In this document: positions 58,201-62,878 of the stretch, piece after piece | Numbering within the stretch: the stretch's first letter is position 1 | Layout of the letters: each line of letters starts with the position of its first letter | Origin: Chondrosia reniformis | Lineage: Eukaryota; Porifera; Demospongiae; Chondrillida; Chondrillidae | DNA: 64,000 nt | Assembly (NCBI GenBank): GCA_947172415.1 | Contig: OX359189.1 | Span: 4,602,501 to 4,666,500, forward strand | Reading direction: 5' to 3' | The notes under the pieces: model-generated | Told to the model about the DNA's origin: nothing | Seen by the model: only the letters and a program-made list of their open reading frames with translations | Database searches by the model: none | Program-made: the position numbers and the translations under genes

Positions 58201-59466
58201 ATTTTATCTTTTATGTGATACATACATAATATTCTATATCTCCCTAGAGTATATATTTTTATTACATCCTTAAATATAGCACAAGTCCATGCTGTGTGCA
58301 GTACATACATGTTAATAAATGTTGGTACAGCAATATGAATGAAGATTATACTGTTGGTACTTTTAATGTCTAAATTAGGATGAAGAAACAGTCATTACAG
58401 AAGGATCTAAACCTGTTCAAGCGTCTGAAGAAAAAGTGAAAAACCTTTTTGAAGGCCTAGTGTTCTACTGTAGCCGTGAAGTTCCTAAGGAAGTACTCTC
58501 TTTTGTTATAAGGTTTATGATGCTGTATTCTATAGTACCAATATGTTTGTCACCAACCACTTCATGGTAGCATTTAATTCTGATTCAGGTCCTGCAGTGG
58601 AAAAGTGTCATGGAGTGAAGATTCAGGTTTGGGATCTACCTACTCTGAATCAGATGACACAATAACCCATCAGATTGTAGACAGGCCAAATCAGAAACAT
58701 GTGTATCTTGGGAGGTATGTATTTGTATTGTGTTTTGTCAGTCACCCTTGCTGTATGTTACATTCATTGTGCTGTGCTCCTCAAAAAGAAATGTTGTTTT
58801 ACTCTTTCTTAACAGTTATAATTAACTGTGAAGTAGGCAATAGCTAATGGCTACCCAGTTTAGATTGATTATATTAAACACTTATTTTGTCCTTGCAGAG
58901 CCTACATTCAACCTCAGTGGGTTTTTGATTGCATTAACAGCCAGAAGTTGTTGCCGTGTTGTTCCTATGCGTCAGGAATTACGTTGCCTCCTCATCTTTC
59001 GCCATTTGTTGCAGAACCTTCTTATTCAGATTATCATGAAAGACTCAAGGAGGATTTACAAGGTGTGAAAGTGCACATCTTTGTCCATTGTAGCTTTTAA
59101 GACTGGACCTCTCTTACACATTAAGTCTGACAACACTTTCCTTTTAACCTAATAATTATTGCTTTATTAGGACTAGGAAAAGAGAGAGAAATGATACCAG
59201 AAGACCTTCACAAAGATGAGCTAGAAGGTGACAAGCCTAAAAAGAAAAAAATTAAGAAAGAACATTTGAAAATTGGCAGTGTGAAGCAAGGTTACTTAAT
59301 AGAGGACAAGGATTCTCTAGACCATCCACAGCAGTTGTCTACCTTGAATAAAATGATGCTGTCAAAGAGAAAGAGGCGCCTGTATGAACAAATTCTTTAC
59401 AAGAAGAAAAAGACATCAGCTAGAAAGGCAAAACTAAACACTAGAGCTGCAAGCTATACAATATAA
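26475..59466 (+). CDS. Pescadillo homologue, 11-exon gene (523 codons)
   Basis: PES1 is a nucleolar ribosome-assembly factor that works with BOP1 and WDR12 on the large subunit (family knowledge). Exons 26475-26495, 26553-26632, 36225-36488, 39238-39365, 46261-46394, 49628-49744, 52675-52782, 58379-58512, 58589-58714, 58899-59062 and 59171-59466 sum to 1572 nt in one frame. All junctions are GT-AG and phases match. The Pescadillo N-terminal domain occupies residues ~1-280, with signatures [27 protein letters not shown] and FEGVPK. A BRCT domain spans ~300-400 ([20 protein letters not shown]), and a Lys-rich C-terminus ([11 protein letters not shown]) is a likely nuclear localisation signal. 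The acidic linker of vertebrate proteins is shorter here, so a small exon between exons 7 and 8 could be missing from the model. Confidence 0.95.
26553..26632 (+). CDS. PES1 exon 2
   Basis: Acceptor TTTAG at 26552 and donor AG|GTAGGA at 26632. Encodes [14 protein letters not shown] through LSLADF and ends in phase 2 inside an Arg codon completed by exon 3. Confidence 0.93.
26926..27155. repeat. Composite hairpin/MITE end in intron 2
   Basis: Contains GGGCTGCATATGGTAGCCC at about 26947, then CATTGTATGGCTTCATGTTA (also at 60749, and inverted near 35970). A segment inverted relative to 19302-19390 follows, then the TAGTTTGAGT hairpin at 27094-27150 with a poly-G loop. Confidence 0.6.
27156..27544. 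other. Intron 2, no feature recognised
   Basis: One short + frame (27235-27432) has no recognisable family. Nothing else is seen. Confidence 0.4.
27545..28230 (+). pseudogene. LINE reverse transcriptase fragment
   Basis: The linker [15 protein letters not shown] is visible around 27620-27670. The RT finger block [20 protein letters not shown] then follows, with [15 protein letters not shown]. After a stop come [12 protein letters not shown] and, in another frame, [11 protein letters not shown], standard in Jockey/RTE-like LINEs. Everything after about 28100 is degraded. It is truncated at both ends and full of frameshifts. Confidence 0.75.
28341..28780 (-). mobile_element. Hammerhead retrozyme, family B, copy 1 (in PES1 intron 2)
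   Basis: Flanked by ATGTATATGCTA at 28330-28341 and 28781-28792 (12-bp target duplication; the element edge overlaps by a base). The block ATGAAAAAAGGGAGTTAATT occurs at 28341 and 28704, giving a unit of 363 nt. In ribozyme-sense orientation (minus) the 5' end carries an inverted piece: 28741-28780 is the reverse complement of 28390-28429. An intact hammerhead lies at 28535-28579. No protein is encoded. The architecture matches family A, but the sequence outside the ribozyme is unrelated. Confidence 0.8.
28535..28579 (-). ncRNA. Type I hammerhead ribozyme, intact
   Basis: Read on the minus strand: stem I ACCACA with UGUGGU, core CUGAUGA, stem II GCCC/GGGC with an AAAUGA loop, GAAA, stem III AC/GU with an AGCU loop, and the cleavage triplet GUC. 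All core positions are canonical. Confidence 0.9.
28793..29020. other. Intron 2, no feature recognised
   Basis: AT-rich DNA between the retrozyme and the transposase 3' end. Confidence 0.4.
29020..30288 (-). pseudogene. pogo/Tigger-like transposase
   Basis: N-terminal HTH region: [20 protein letters not shown] and [17 protein letters not shown] (30034-30288). A second DNA-binding part reads [16 protein letters not shown] and [19 protein letters not shown]. The DDE domain has [16 protein letters not shown] (first Asp) and [12 protein letters not shown] (second Asp). The tail reads [14 protein letters not shown] near 29230. Several frameshifts and stops separate the blocks, so this copy is dead. 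Terminal inverted repeats were not identified. It lies in PES1 intron 2, antisense. Confidence 0.83.
30289..30815. other. Intron 2, no feature recognised
   Basis: Short frames only, no family recognised. Confidence 0.4.
30816..32960 (-). pseudogene. LINE retrotransposon remnant (minus strand)
   Basis: Reading 3' to 5' along the window, RT blocks appear in order. [21 protein letters not shown] lies near 32400. A Cys/Asp-box relative reading [16 protein letters not shown] lies near 31560. The C-terminal [20 protein letters not shown] sequence, with RRGRPGG further on, lies near 30970-31080. The blocks fall in different frames with stops, and no endonuclease domain was recognised. It is an old, heavily mutated Jockey/RTE-type LINE inside PES1 intron 2, separate from the + strand fragment at 27545. 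Confidence 0.68.
32961..35009. other. Intron 2, no gene recognised
   Basis: One + frame at 33514-33702 (62 codons, no domain recognised) is unassigned. A CGGACA-A-TGTCCG palindrome lies near 34932. The rest shows nothing. Confidence 0.4.
35010..35985. mobile_element. Foldback element with ~400-bp arms (PES1 intron 2)
   Basis: The left arm (about 35041-35480) and right arm (about 35495-35912) are near-perfect inverted copies around a centre near 35487. The arms contain GTCTCAGCCAATAATCACC, TATATGATCTGTAGAGAC and their complements. Outer ends carry a 50-bp subrepeat: 35041-35090, 35091-35140 and a partial third on the left, about two on the right. Outermost, TGTACGGCTTCATGTTA (35011) faces its complement at about 35967. 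No coding capacity. Part of another copy occupies 63898-64000. Confidence 0.88.
36004..36036. repeat. GC hairpin GGGCTGCCTGTGGCAGCCC
   Basis: A short perfect hairpin just outside the foldback element. The same motif with variants lies at 19470, 21107, 26947 and 60533, always next to TTGTTTTCAT or AACAATAT sequence, so it marks the end of a shared small element family. Confidence 0.65.
36225..36488 (+). CDS. PES1 exon 3
   Basis: Acceptor TTTTTAG at 36224 and donor AG|GTTAGC at 36488. Encodes [39 protein letters not shown]-like [14 protein letters not shown] and [12 protein letters not shown]. Phase 2 in, phase 2 out. The upstream open frame from 36082 is intronic read-through. Confidence 0.95.
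36655..36900 (-). repeat. Hammerhead-bearing repeat, family C, copy 1
   Basis: On the minus strand it aligns with 48690-49010 through GACCCAG-GGAGAA, a purine-rich stretch, CTTTATCCAAA and GGCTCTTT. It contains a hammerhead-like motif at 36764-36809. There is no coding capacity. It lies in PES1 intron 3, antisense. Confidence 0.65.
36764..36809 (-). ncRNA. Hammerhead-like motif, family C, degenerate
   Basis: On the minus strand: UGUCA, AUGAUGA (one change from CUGAUGA), a GGG/CCC-based stem II with flanking A residues, GAAAC, an AGCU loop, GUC, then UGACCC. The core C is lost and stem I is partial, so activity is doubtful. Confidence 0.55.
36901..39237. other. PES1 intron 3, remaining part
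   Basis: No gene or recognised element. Short frames only. Confidence 0.45.
39238..39365 (+). CDS. PES1 exon 4
   Basis: Acceptor CTTTTAG at 39237 and donor G|GTAAGA at 39365. Encodes [20 protein letters not shown] and ends CRRLL, phase 1. Matches the family block following the RER of exon 3. Confidence 0.95.
39366..39701. other. Start of PES1 intron 4, no feature recognised
   Basis: AT-rich DNA before the Gypsy element. No LTR could be recognised here. Confidence 0.4.
39702..40817 (-). pseudogene. Gypsy integrase
   Basis: The HHCC zinc-binding region has [18 protein letters not shown] and [12 protein letters not shown]. The catalytic core keeps the first Asp in [11 protein letters not shown]. 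The second position reads LLSERGANF, where Asp is usual (Asp to Glu). The catalytic Glu position reads DGLVKKFN (Glu to Lys). Integrase inserts element DNA into the host, and this copy is very probably inactive. Its N-terminal part overlaps the end of the RNase H frame in another frame. Confidence 0.88.
40730..42392 (-). pseudogene. Gypsy reverse transcriptase and RNase H
   Basis: The N-terminal block (42120-42392) has [20 protein letters not shown] and [10 protein letters not shown] and is in another frame. The main frame continues with [46 protein letters not shown] and [11 protein letters not shown] (YLDD intact). RNase H follows with [18 protein letters not shown] and [10 protein letters not shown], ending DALSRIP. 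One frameshift near 42180 separates the two parts. Otherwise this is the best preserved portion of the element. Confidence 0.9.
42461..43645 (-). pseudogene. Gypsy nucleocapsid/protease region
   Basis: A CCHC knuckle, [14 protein letters not shown], lies near the N-terminus (about 43480). A retropepsin-like region further on ([15 protein letters not shown], then [10 protein letters not shown]) has the active-site D-T/S-G motif changed to D-M-R-S, so protease function is doubtful. The remainder is a linker toward RT. 43629-43841 upstream in another frame is not recognisable. Confidence 0.7.
43646..44285. other. Intron 4 between Gypsy and Harbinger-like remnant
   Basis: No LTR recognised. A 14-C run lies near 44164-44177. 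Nothing else is seen. Confidence 0.4.
44286..45320 (-). pseudogene. Harbinger/ISL2EU-like (DDE_Tnp_4) transposase remnant
   Basis: At 44286-44624 the helix-turn-helix and start of the DDE domain read [27 protein letters not shown], then [14 protein letters not shown] (first catalytic Asp). Upstream (44655-45060) is a coiled, Glu/Lys-rich region with [16 protein letters not shown]. At 45127-45320 a Cys-containing start resembles a THAP-like finger, but this is weak. The rest of the DDE domain is absent. It is broken into several frames and antisense to PES1. Confidence 0.65.
45688..45732 (-). ncRNA. Hammerhead ribozyme in the inverted segment, stem I damaged
   Basis: On the minus strand the core CUGAUGA, stem II GUCC/GGAC, GAAAC, AGCU and GUC are intact, with UAUGGC downstream of the cut. 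The 5' strand of stem I is replaced by CUAUGA at the head-to-head junction, so stem I is weak. Confidence 0.7.
46011..46055 (+). ncRNA. Hammerhead ribozyme, near-intact
   Basis: GCCAUA (46011-46016), CUGAUGA (46017-46023), GUCC/GGAC stem II, GAAA, an ACAGCUGU stem III and the GUC site ending at 46049, then CAUGGC. It differs from copy 1 only by U to C right after the cut, which makes an A-C mismatch at the base of stem I. Confidence 0.82.
46261..46394 (+). CDS. PES1 exon 5
   Basis: Acceptor TGTAG at 46260 and donor CAT|GTAAGG at 46394. Encodes [32 protein letters not shown] and [11 protein letters not shown]. The preceding polypyrimidine tract is poor (ATTGTCCATGTATGTAG), and a retrozyme duplication lies only 57 bp upstream. 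Confidence 0.95.
46682..46783 (+). ncRNA. Two tandem degenerate hammerhead-like motifs
   Basis: First copy 46682-46712: CGGAGGA, GGCC..GACC, UAAACGUUC. Second copy 46750-46783: CUGAGGA, an AUAAA insertion, GGCC..GACC, GAAACGUUC. Both are followed by U-rich sequence and GCUACGUUAAU/AUACUACGUUAAU. This looks like two units of a Penelope-type terminal repeat. Core defects make activity unlikely. Confidence 0.5.
47100..47760 (+). repeat. Dispersed repeat, copy in intron 5
   Basis: The part 47510-47700 (GTTAGAATCAAGTATAAGCA ... CTTATGTAATATGTCCTACT) recurs inverted at 52140-52370. The AATTATCAGAGAGTAC start recurs near 55990. Short open frames in it show no known domain. Confidence 0.6.
47761..48689. 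other. Intron 5, no feature recognised
   Basis: A + frame at 48136-48342 has no recognisable family. Nothing else is seen. Confidence 0.4.
48690..49012 (+). repeat. Hammerhead-bearing repeat, family C, copy 2
   Basis: Shares GTGTCTTAGTTAACACCTTA, ACCAAAATAGTGTATA, CCCAGTGGAGAAGAAGAT and TACAGAATAT with an inverted copy at 51870-52110. That copy lacks most of the hammerhead. No coding capacity. Confidence 0.75.
48819..48864 (+). ncRNA. Hammerhead-like motif, family C
   Basis: GGAUCA, CUGAUUA (one change from CUGAUGA at a conserved G), a stem II built on GGG/CCC with an extra A on each side, GAAAC, GGCU, GUC, then UGACCC, which pairs with GGAUCA except at one position. Probably a decayed ribozyme. 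Confidence 0.6.
49020..49605 (+). repeat. Dispersed hairpin-ended repeat, copy 2
   Basis: Reverse-oriented relative of 20499-21150, ending in the GATTGAGTTT...AAACTCAAAGTACTT hairpin at 49545-49600. Contains a (TTTA)n microsatellite at about 49213-49254. It ends about 20 bp before PES1 exon 6, again very close to a splice acceptor. Confidence 0.75.
49628..49744 (+). CDS. PES1 exon 6
   Basis: Acceptor TATCCAG at 49627 and donor CAG|GTTAGT at 49744. Encodes [20 protein letters not shown] and ends CNIKYPPQ, phase 0. Matches the family block with FVNFKLY. Confidence 0.95.
50050..51274. repeat. Dispersed repeat with palindromic core, copy 1
   Basis: 50200-50420 (ACACCTCATAAATCA, CTAAATGCCAAAACATGTTT) recurs at 56060-56200. 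The palindrome 50907-51274 has arms of ~170 bp with TTCAGTATGCCACTTCTGCA and its complement around a centre near 51090. Copies of the palindrome lie at 55200-55573 and 56848-57191. No coding capacity. Confidence 0.85.
51275..51869. other. Intron 6, no feature recognised
   Basis: No supported gene or repeat beyond a possible satellite-like tail. Confidence 0.35.
51870..52115 (-). repeat. Family C repeat, copy 3 (hammerhead deleted)
   Basis: Inverted match to 48690-49012. The block containing the CUGAUGA core and stem II is missing, while the CGACUGUCUGACCCAGUGGA flank remains. A natural deletion of the ribozyme. Confidence 0.72.
52120..52370 (-). repeat. Dispersed repeat, inverted copy of 47510-47700
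   Basis: Contains AGTAACATTTCTTTGGAGGT and CTTGATTCTAACTAGAGGCT, complements of the 47.5-kb copy. No coding capacity. Confidence 0.7.
52675..52782 (+). CDS. PES1 exon 7
   Basis: Acceptor TCTCTTAG at 52674 and donor ATG|GTAATA at 52782. Encodes [20 protein letters not shown] and ends ETREVRLM, phase 0. Belongs to the linker between the Pescadillo domain and BRCT. Confidence 0.85.
52783..53586. other. Intron 7, first part, no feature recognised
   Basis: A cluster of GTTAACTGTTAA-type short repeats occurs at about 52815-52880. Nothing else is recognised. A small additional PES1 exon could hide in this intron, but none was convincing. Confidence 0.4.
53587..53868 (-). pseudogene. pogo-like transposase N-terminal fragment
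   Basis: The segment ending [17 protein letters not shown] resembles the HTH start of the transposases at 60948 (KVAKYAAENGVSSSLRHF) and 29020. Only the N-terminal ~60 residues are present. It is antisense to PES1 in intron 7. Confidence 0.5.
53869..54309. other. Intron 7, no feature recognised
   Basis: Short frames only. Confidence 0.35.
54310..54750 (-). mobile_element. Retrozyme family B, degenerate copy 2
   Basis: Matches 28341-28780 throughout (GGCAACCAGTGATTG, CACTTCAATGATG, ATTACACTGAGCTGTG). The CCAAACCAGCCAA block occurs twice in direct orientation, ~345 bp apart, so more than one unit is present in tandem without the inversion seen in copy 1. The hammerhead is mutated. Confidence 0.75.
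54425..54470 (-). ncRNA. Hammerhead-like motif, family B, degenerate
   Basis: CUGAUGA and stem II GUUC/GGGU with an AAAUGA loop remain, but GAAA is changed to GAAC and stem III/stem I are altered (AGAUCUCUGG). Probably inactive. Confidence 0.6.
54870..55573. repeat. Dispersed repeat with palindromic core, copy 2
   Basis: The palindrome 55200-55573 is a close copy of 50907-51274 (same TTCAGTATGCCACTTCTGCA arms). Upstream, TTAAAGAACGGTAAAAA and a tandem TTTTTTGGGCCTTTTCTGATGCC pair match 50740-50800. Confidence 0.85.
55574..56040. other. Intron 7, no gene recognised
   Basis: Short tandem AACACTGAACTGGACTC at about 55735-55760. A fragment near 55675-55725 (AGGAACCAAAGTCTCC) may be a decayed piece of retrozyme family A. 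Confidence 0.4.
56041..57191. repeat. Composite: dispersed repeat copy 3 with hairpin-ended repeat inserted
   Basis: 56060-56200 matches 50200-50340. The hairpin-ended repeat 56225-56585 (copy 3, related to 49020-49605) then interrupts it. The sequence resumes (ACTAGTGCTAATATGCGAACTT, as at 50423) and ends in a diverged palindrome, 56848-57191. The order gives a relative age: the hairpin-ended element inserted later. Confidence 0.72.
57192..58378. other. End of PES1 intron 7, no feature recognised
   Basis: AT-rich. A near-exon at 58130-58180 was considered and rejected. Nothing else is seen. Confidence 0.45.
58379..58512 (+). CDS. PES1 exon 8
   Basis: Acceptor AATTAG at 58378 and donor AG|GTTTAT at 58512. 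Encodes [14 protein letters not shown] and [16 protein letters not shown], the start of BRCT, ending in phase 2. Confidence 0.94.
58589..58714 (+). CDS. PES1 exon 9 (BRCT)
   Basis: Acceptor GATTCAG at 58588 and donor AG|GTATGT at 58714. Encodes [20 protein letters not shown] and [10 protein letters not shown]. The preceding intron is 76 nt. Confidence 0.95.
58899..59062 (+). CDS. PES1 exon 10 (BRCT end)
   Basis: Acceptor CTTGCAG at 58898 and donor CAAG|GTGTGA at 59062. Encodes [19 protein letters not shown] and [12 protein letters not shown], phase 1 out. Confidence 0.95.
59171..59466 (+). CDS. PES1 exon 11 (C-terminus, stop)
   Basis: Acceptor TATTAG at 59170, stop TAA at 59464-59466. Encodes a Lys-rich nuclear-localisation-like stretch ([11 protein letters not shown]) and the conserved tail [20 protein letters not shown]. 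Confidence 0.94.
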
Positions 59467-59600
59467 TAAGAAAAATTAGTTAATTTTTGTTGATGTAATC
59501 TCCCGCTATGTATGTACGTATAACATGCATACCTTATGCAATCTAACCTTGCAGGGATTTCCTAAATAATGCAAAGTAGCATGATCATAATCGATGACAA

Positions 59601-59606
59601 AATAAA
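59601..59606 (+). terminator. PES1 polyadenylation signal AATAAA
   Basis: A canonical hexamer 135 bp after the stop codon, before the Penelope remnant. Confidence 0.7.
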
Positions 59607-59682
59607 GATTCATTGCTACGTTGTCACAACGACAAGCAGGATTGTGAGCTTTCTGTAGCCGAGCGAAGCAATTAAAATTTTT

Positions 59683-59720
59683 TCAGGATGTTTCAGTCCA
59701 TAGACCTTCCTTAGCTGAAT
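59683..59720 (-). ncRNA. Degenerate hammerhead of the PLE left end
   Basis: On the minus strand: CUAAGGA (one change from CUGANGA), stem II GGUC/GACU with a UAUG loop, GAAAC, AUCC. Core G is lost. Confidence 0.55.
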
Positions 59721-59739
59721 ATAACACTAATGGGTTCAC

Positions 59740-60000
59740 AGCCCACCTGTGACAAGATAGGTGTTGTCTGTGATATTACTTGCCTACATTGCGGTCAACT
59801 TTATACATTGGGGAAACTGGAAGTAGCCTAAAGGAGAGGATTGCTGAACACAAGACGAGGGGAGACAGCAACAGTTGCATAGCAGTCCATGCTGGGGACT
59901 CACACCACCAGATTGACTGGGAGAATGCTGAAGTAAAGGAGGTGGAGAAACACAAATTGAGAAGGAAGACCCATACACATCCTTAGGAACCCCCGAACCA
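59740..60000 (+). pseudogene. PLE GIY-YIG endonuclease remnant
   Basis: Reads LRSTLYIGETGSSLKERIAEH, then SCIAVHAGDSHHQIDWENAE. LYIGETG is the GIY-YIG signature start, and Arg and His of the domain are visible. An upstream Cys pair lies in another frame (ITCLHCGQLYIG-like at about 59775). Frameshifts at both sides. Confidence 0.82.
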
Positions 60001-60247
60001 CCAACTTGGAGAGTGGACTGATCATCCACAACACCTGGTTCCCCTTCGTATGTACCTGGGACCATCAACAATCCCATCCAGCCCCTCTTAACCCATTCTC
60101 TATTCCTTATTATTATTAATTCATTTCTTTATTCATTTTTAACCAATCTCATTACTTATTTATCATTTATTCACTCCTGACATCATGTGACATCACCTTT
60201 CTGTATCTCACCGATAACCAATGTTGGATGTGTAACTTTTATTATAT

Positions 60248-60285
60248 TCAGCTGAGGAAGGTCTACGGACCTAAACATCTTGAAA
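60248..60285 (+). ncRNA. Degenerate hammerhead of the PLE right end
   Basis: CUGAGGA (60252-60258), stem II GGUC/GACC with a UACG loop, then UAAAC instead of GAAAC. One core base is lost. Confidence 0.6.
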
Positions 60286-60345
60286 TAATCTTATTGTTTC
60301 CTTCTGCTACAGAAAGCTCACAATACCGCTTATCATCATATACAT

Positions 60346-60600
60346 TAGTTATCCCATGTACAAATTATAGTTAATTACTTTATAAGTGAACGTATGACAT
60401 ACATGCCCAATACATATCCCATAACTTAGCCATTTGTATCCCATACATATTCCACATTTAATACATTTGTGTCCTAACATTTATCATATTTATAGAGCGT
60501 ATGTATCCTACACGTACCACATTTTAGTATTGGCAGCCCCTTATATTGTTTTCATTTACCGATTACATTGAAGTGATAGGGTTTATTTGTCGCGATCATG
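60346..60600. other. Intergenic after PES1, no gene
   Basis: 60400-60520 holds a few TATCCCATA-like words reminiscent of the first 8 kb. 60533-60560 is a half of the GGCAGCCCC hairpin element. Confidence 0.4.
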
Positions 60601-60735
60601 ATGGTATATGAAGTTTATTGAGCAACAGCAACATTAAATCTTTGGAATAGAACGTTTCAACCTGTAGGTCTTCATCAGCATTATTGCTGTAATATTGCTC
60701 TATTGCTGTTGCTGCAATAAACTTCATATATTGCC
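60601..60735 (-). repeat. Short inverted-repeat element with a hammerhead
   Basis: ATATGAAGTTTATTGAGCAACA at 60606 faces the complement of GTTGCTGCAATAAACTTCAT at about 60730. A hammerhead core lies between them on the minus strand. Probably a small Penelope terminal-repeat derivative. Confidence 0.6.
60646..60680 (-). ncRNA. Hammerhead ribozyme, core intact
   Basis: On the minus strand: CUGAUGA, stem II GACC/GGUU with a UACA loop, GAAAC and a GUU site, the minimal stem III form used by Penelope hammerheads. Stem I pairing is weak. Confidence 0.68.
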
Positions 60736-60947
60736 AATTACATTGTATGGCTTCATGTTATGGAAAGATAGATAGACATATCGCTCCGCCGCCAACACAG
60801 TTCTCCAAATTTTGGGCGCTATGTTGGATTACAACCCACCATGTACTTGGAAATGTTTGCGACACGAAATTTTGCGAATTTCGCGAATGACATCACCTTT
60901 GCGAATATATAATTCGCGAACATTTCCCATTTGTTCATATCTTTTAC

Positions 60948-62352
60948 ATGATACTGGAGCACTTCTTTAAGCCCGCCAGCAGTGCAGGTAGCAGTTCTTC
61001 AACAGCAGTACCAGTGTCTGCCTTTCTGGCTGCCCAGAAGTAAGTGGCCAAGGAAACAGAGAAGATTGTGACTGCAGGAAAGAAACATGGCAGTTACTCA
61101 ACGATTTCGGAGGAGTTGAAGGCGAAAGTAGCCAAATACGCAGCGGAGAATGGTGTCAGCTCGTCGCTAAGGCATTTTAAAAGTGTGCAAGAGTTGGACT
61201 TGAAGGAAAGTACCGTCCATGGTTGGGTCACTACGTACCAGAAGAGATTAGATTCTCTTCGCAAGGAAGGCAAGCCAGTTATGGTGTCCGTGCTGTCAGA
61301 GAAACCAAGAGGCAGGCCCTTGCTCATTGGAAGCGAATTGGAAGACCAAGTGAAGTCGTTTGTGGGCGAATTGAGAAGCTCTAGGGCAGTGGTTAACTCA
61401 GCTATTGTCAGAGCAGCTGCCAGAGGCATTCTTTTGGCCAAGGATGCCAATTTGCTAGAAGAGAATGGAGGAGGCATCAATCTCACGAAAGATTGGGTTA
61501 ATCAGCTACTTGCAAGAATGGGGTATATCAAGCGTAAAGCAACAACGAAGACCAAGATATCCCCAGCACTCTTTGAGCGTTTGAAAGCCCAGTTCCTAAG
61601 TGATGTCCGCACAGTTGTCACTATGGAAAGCATCCCTCATGAACTCCTCATGAATTGGGACCAGACAAGAATCAAGTATGTTCCTGTTTCATGCTGGACA
61701 CTTGAGAAGAAAGGCTCAAAGTGTGTTGAGATTGCAGGGGTCAACGAAAAGCGTCAAATTACTGCCTTGCTTGCTGGTACTTTATCAGGCCAGTTTTGCC
61801 TCCCCAGCTGATCTATGCTGGCAAGACTCCTGCATGTCTGCCAAAAGCAAAATTTCCAAGTGACTGGCATGTCACCTTCACTCCCAAGCACTGGTCAAAT
61901 GAAGATACCATGGTGGCATACATCAACAATGTTATCGTACCCTATGTTGTAAAAACACGTAGCACACTAAAGCTACCTCAGTCGCAGTTGCCTTGGCCCA
62001 CTTTGACCATTTTGAGGACAATTGACTCCCCGGGTTCAGGATGTTTTGGACACAAATAACATTCTTGTAGTGGACGTACCAGCCAACTGCACAGACCGTT
62101 GGCAGCCTATGGACCTCAGCATCAACAAGCCATTTAAAGACCACATGAAAACATCTTTTGAGACGTGGTATGCACAGCAGGTGTGCTTGCAGCTGTAACA
62201 AAAGCAGGTGCACAAGGCTGTAGACCTCAGGCTAAGTGTTGTAAAGCCACTCAGTGCGCACTGGATTACGGCTGCATTTGCCCACGTGAAGGGCAAGCAT
62301 GACCTAGTGAAGAATGGCTTTGGTGAGGCAGGCATAACTTCTGCATTGAGCT
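60948..62352 (+). pseudogene. pogo-like transposase, decayed
   Basis: ATG at 60948 (MILEHFFKPASSAG) is followed by an in-frame TAA at 61041-61043, then KHGSYSTISEELKAKVAKYA (HTH region), DLKESTVHGWVTTYQKRL and SELEDQVKSFVGELR. The DDE domain starts LLMNWDQTRIKYVPVSCW (first Asp). After a frameshift near 61800 come LIYAGKTPACLPKAKFPSDW, FDHFEDN-type second Asp (61998-62020), and PANCTDRWQPMDLSINKPFK. The tail has VDLRLSVVKPLSAHWI. Several lesions make it inactive. It lies between PES1 and a Ulp1-like protease remnant. Confidence 0.85.
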
Positions 62353-62678
62353 AGACAAGTGGTAACAATTAATTATGGTATTGTAAACTACAGCACTGTT
62401 TATTTCATTGTAGACTTTCATGTCACAATGTGTTAACTGGGTTAACTGATTGTCATTTCTATTAGTATTTCTAGGTATACACAATGCACTTAAGCCATGC
62501 CTCACACGCACCATTGTTACATATGGTTCATCAACGTAATTAAGCAGGTAGTCAATTTATATCATGCATGCATAATAATGAAGATAAAAAGTCGTAAATA
62601 AGTGCATATATACAGGAAAATGATAATACTGTGTAAGAATAAGTGTTCATGCGTATAACACTATTACTATTTCAATAA
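62353..62678. other. Intergenic, no feature recognised
   Basis: AT-rich spacer. Confidence 0.4.
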
Positions 62679-62865
62679 CTATGGAAAAAGTTCCTTCTGC
62701 TCAAAGCATGCAATGATATGATTCCACATGAGCGACTGCTGATACACTTCTTTGCTGGGATCCTTACCAAAGGCAATTGCCGTTGCATTTGCAATTGCAA
62801 ACAAGCCACAATTGCTTCCGCCTAATTGCTTCTGTACAGGCACCATACTAATGTTGCACAAATTG
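62679..62865 (-). pseudogene. Ulp1-like (C48-type) protease, C-terminal part
   Basis: Reads MVPVQKQLGGSNCGLFAIA, with the Cys-box Q...G-x-N-C-G-L typical of Ulp1/SENP-like cysteine proteases, then GKDPSKEVYQQSLMWNH. It is on the strand opposite to the N-terminal part at 62879-63394. Confidence 0.72.
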
Positions 62866-62878
62866 CGGACCTAGTGAC

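Larger units (their letters stand above)
59632..60345 (+). mobile_element. Penelope-like remnant with inverted hammerhead-bearing ends
   Basis: The left end (about 59632-59730, with GATTGTGAGCTTTCTGTAGC and GACCTTCC-TAGCTGAATATAA) is the inverse of the right end (about 60238-60345). Between them only the GIY-YIG part of the coding region survives. Inverted terminal repeats with hammerheads are a known Penelope arrangement. The RT is deleted. Confidence 0.78.

Noticed and set aside
60400-60525. Second small TATATCCCA array
   Set aside because: Only a few loose TATCCCATA-like words without regular spacing.
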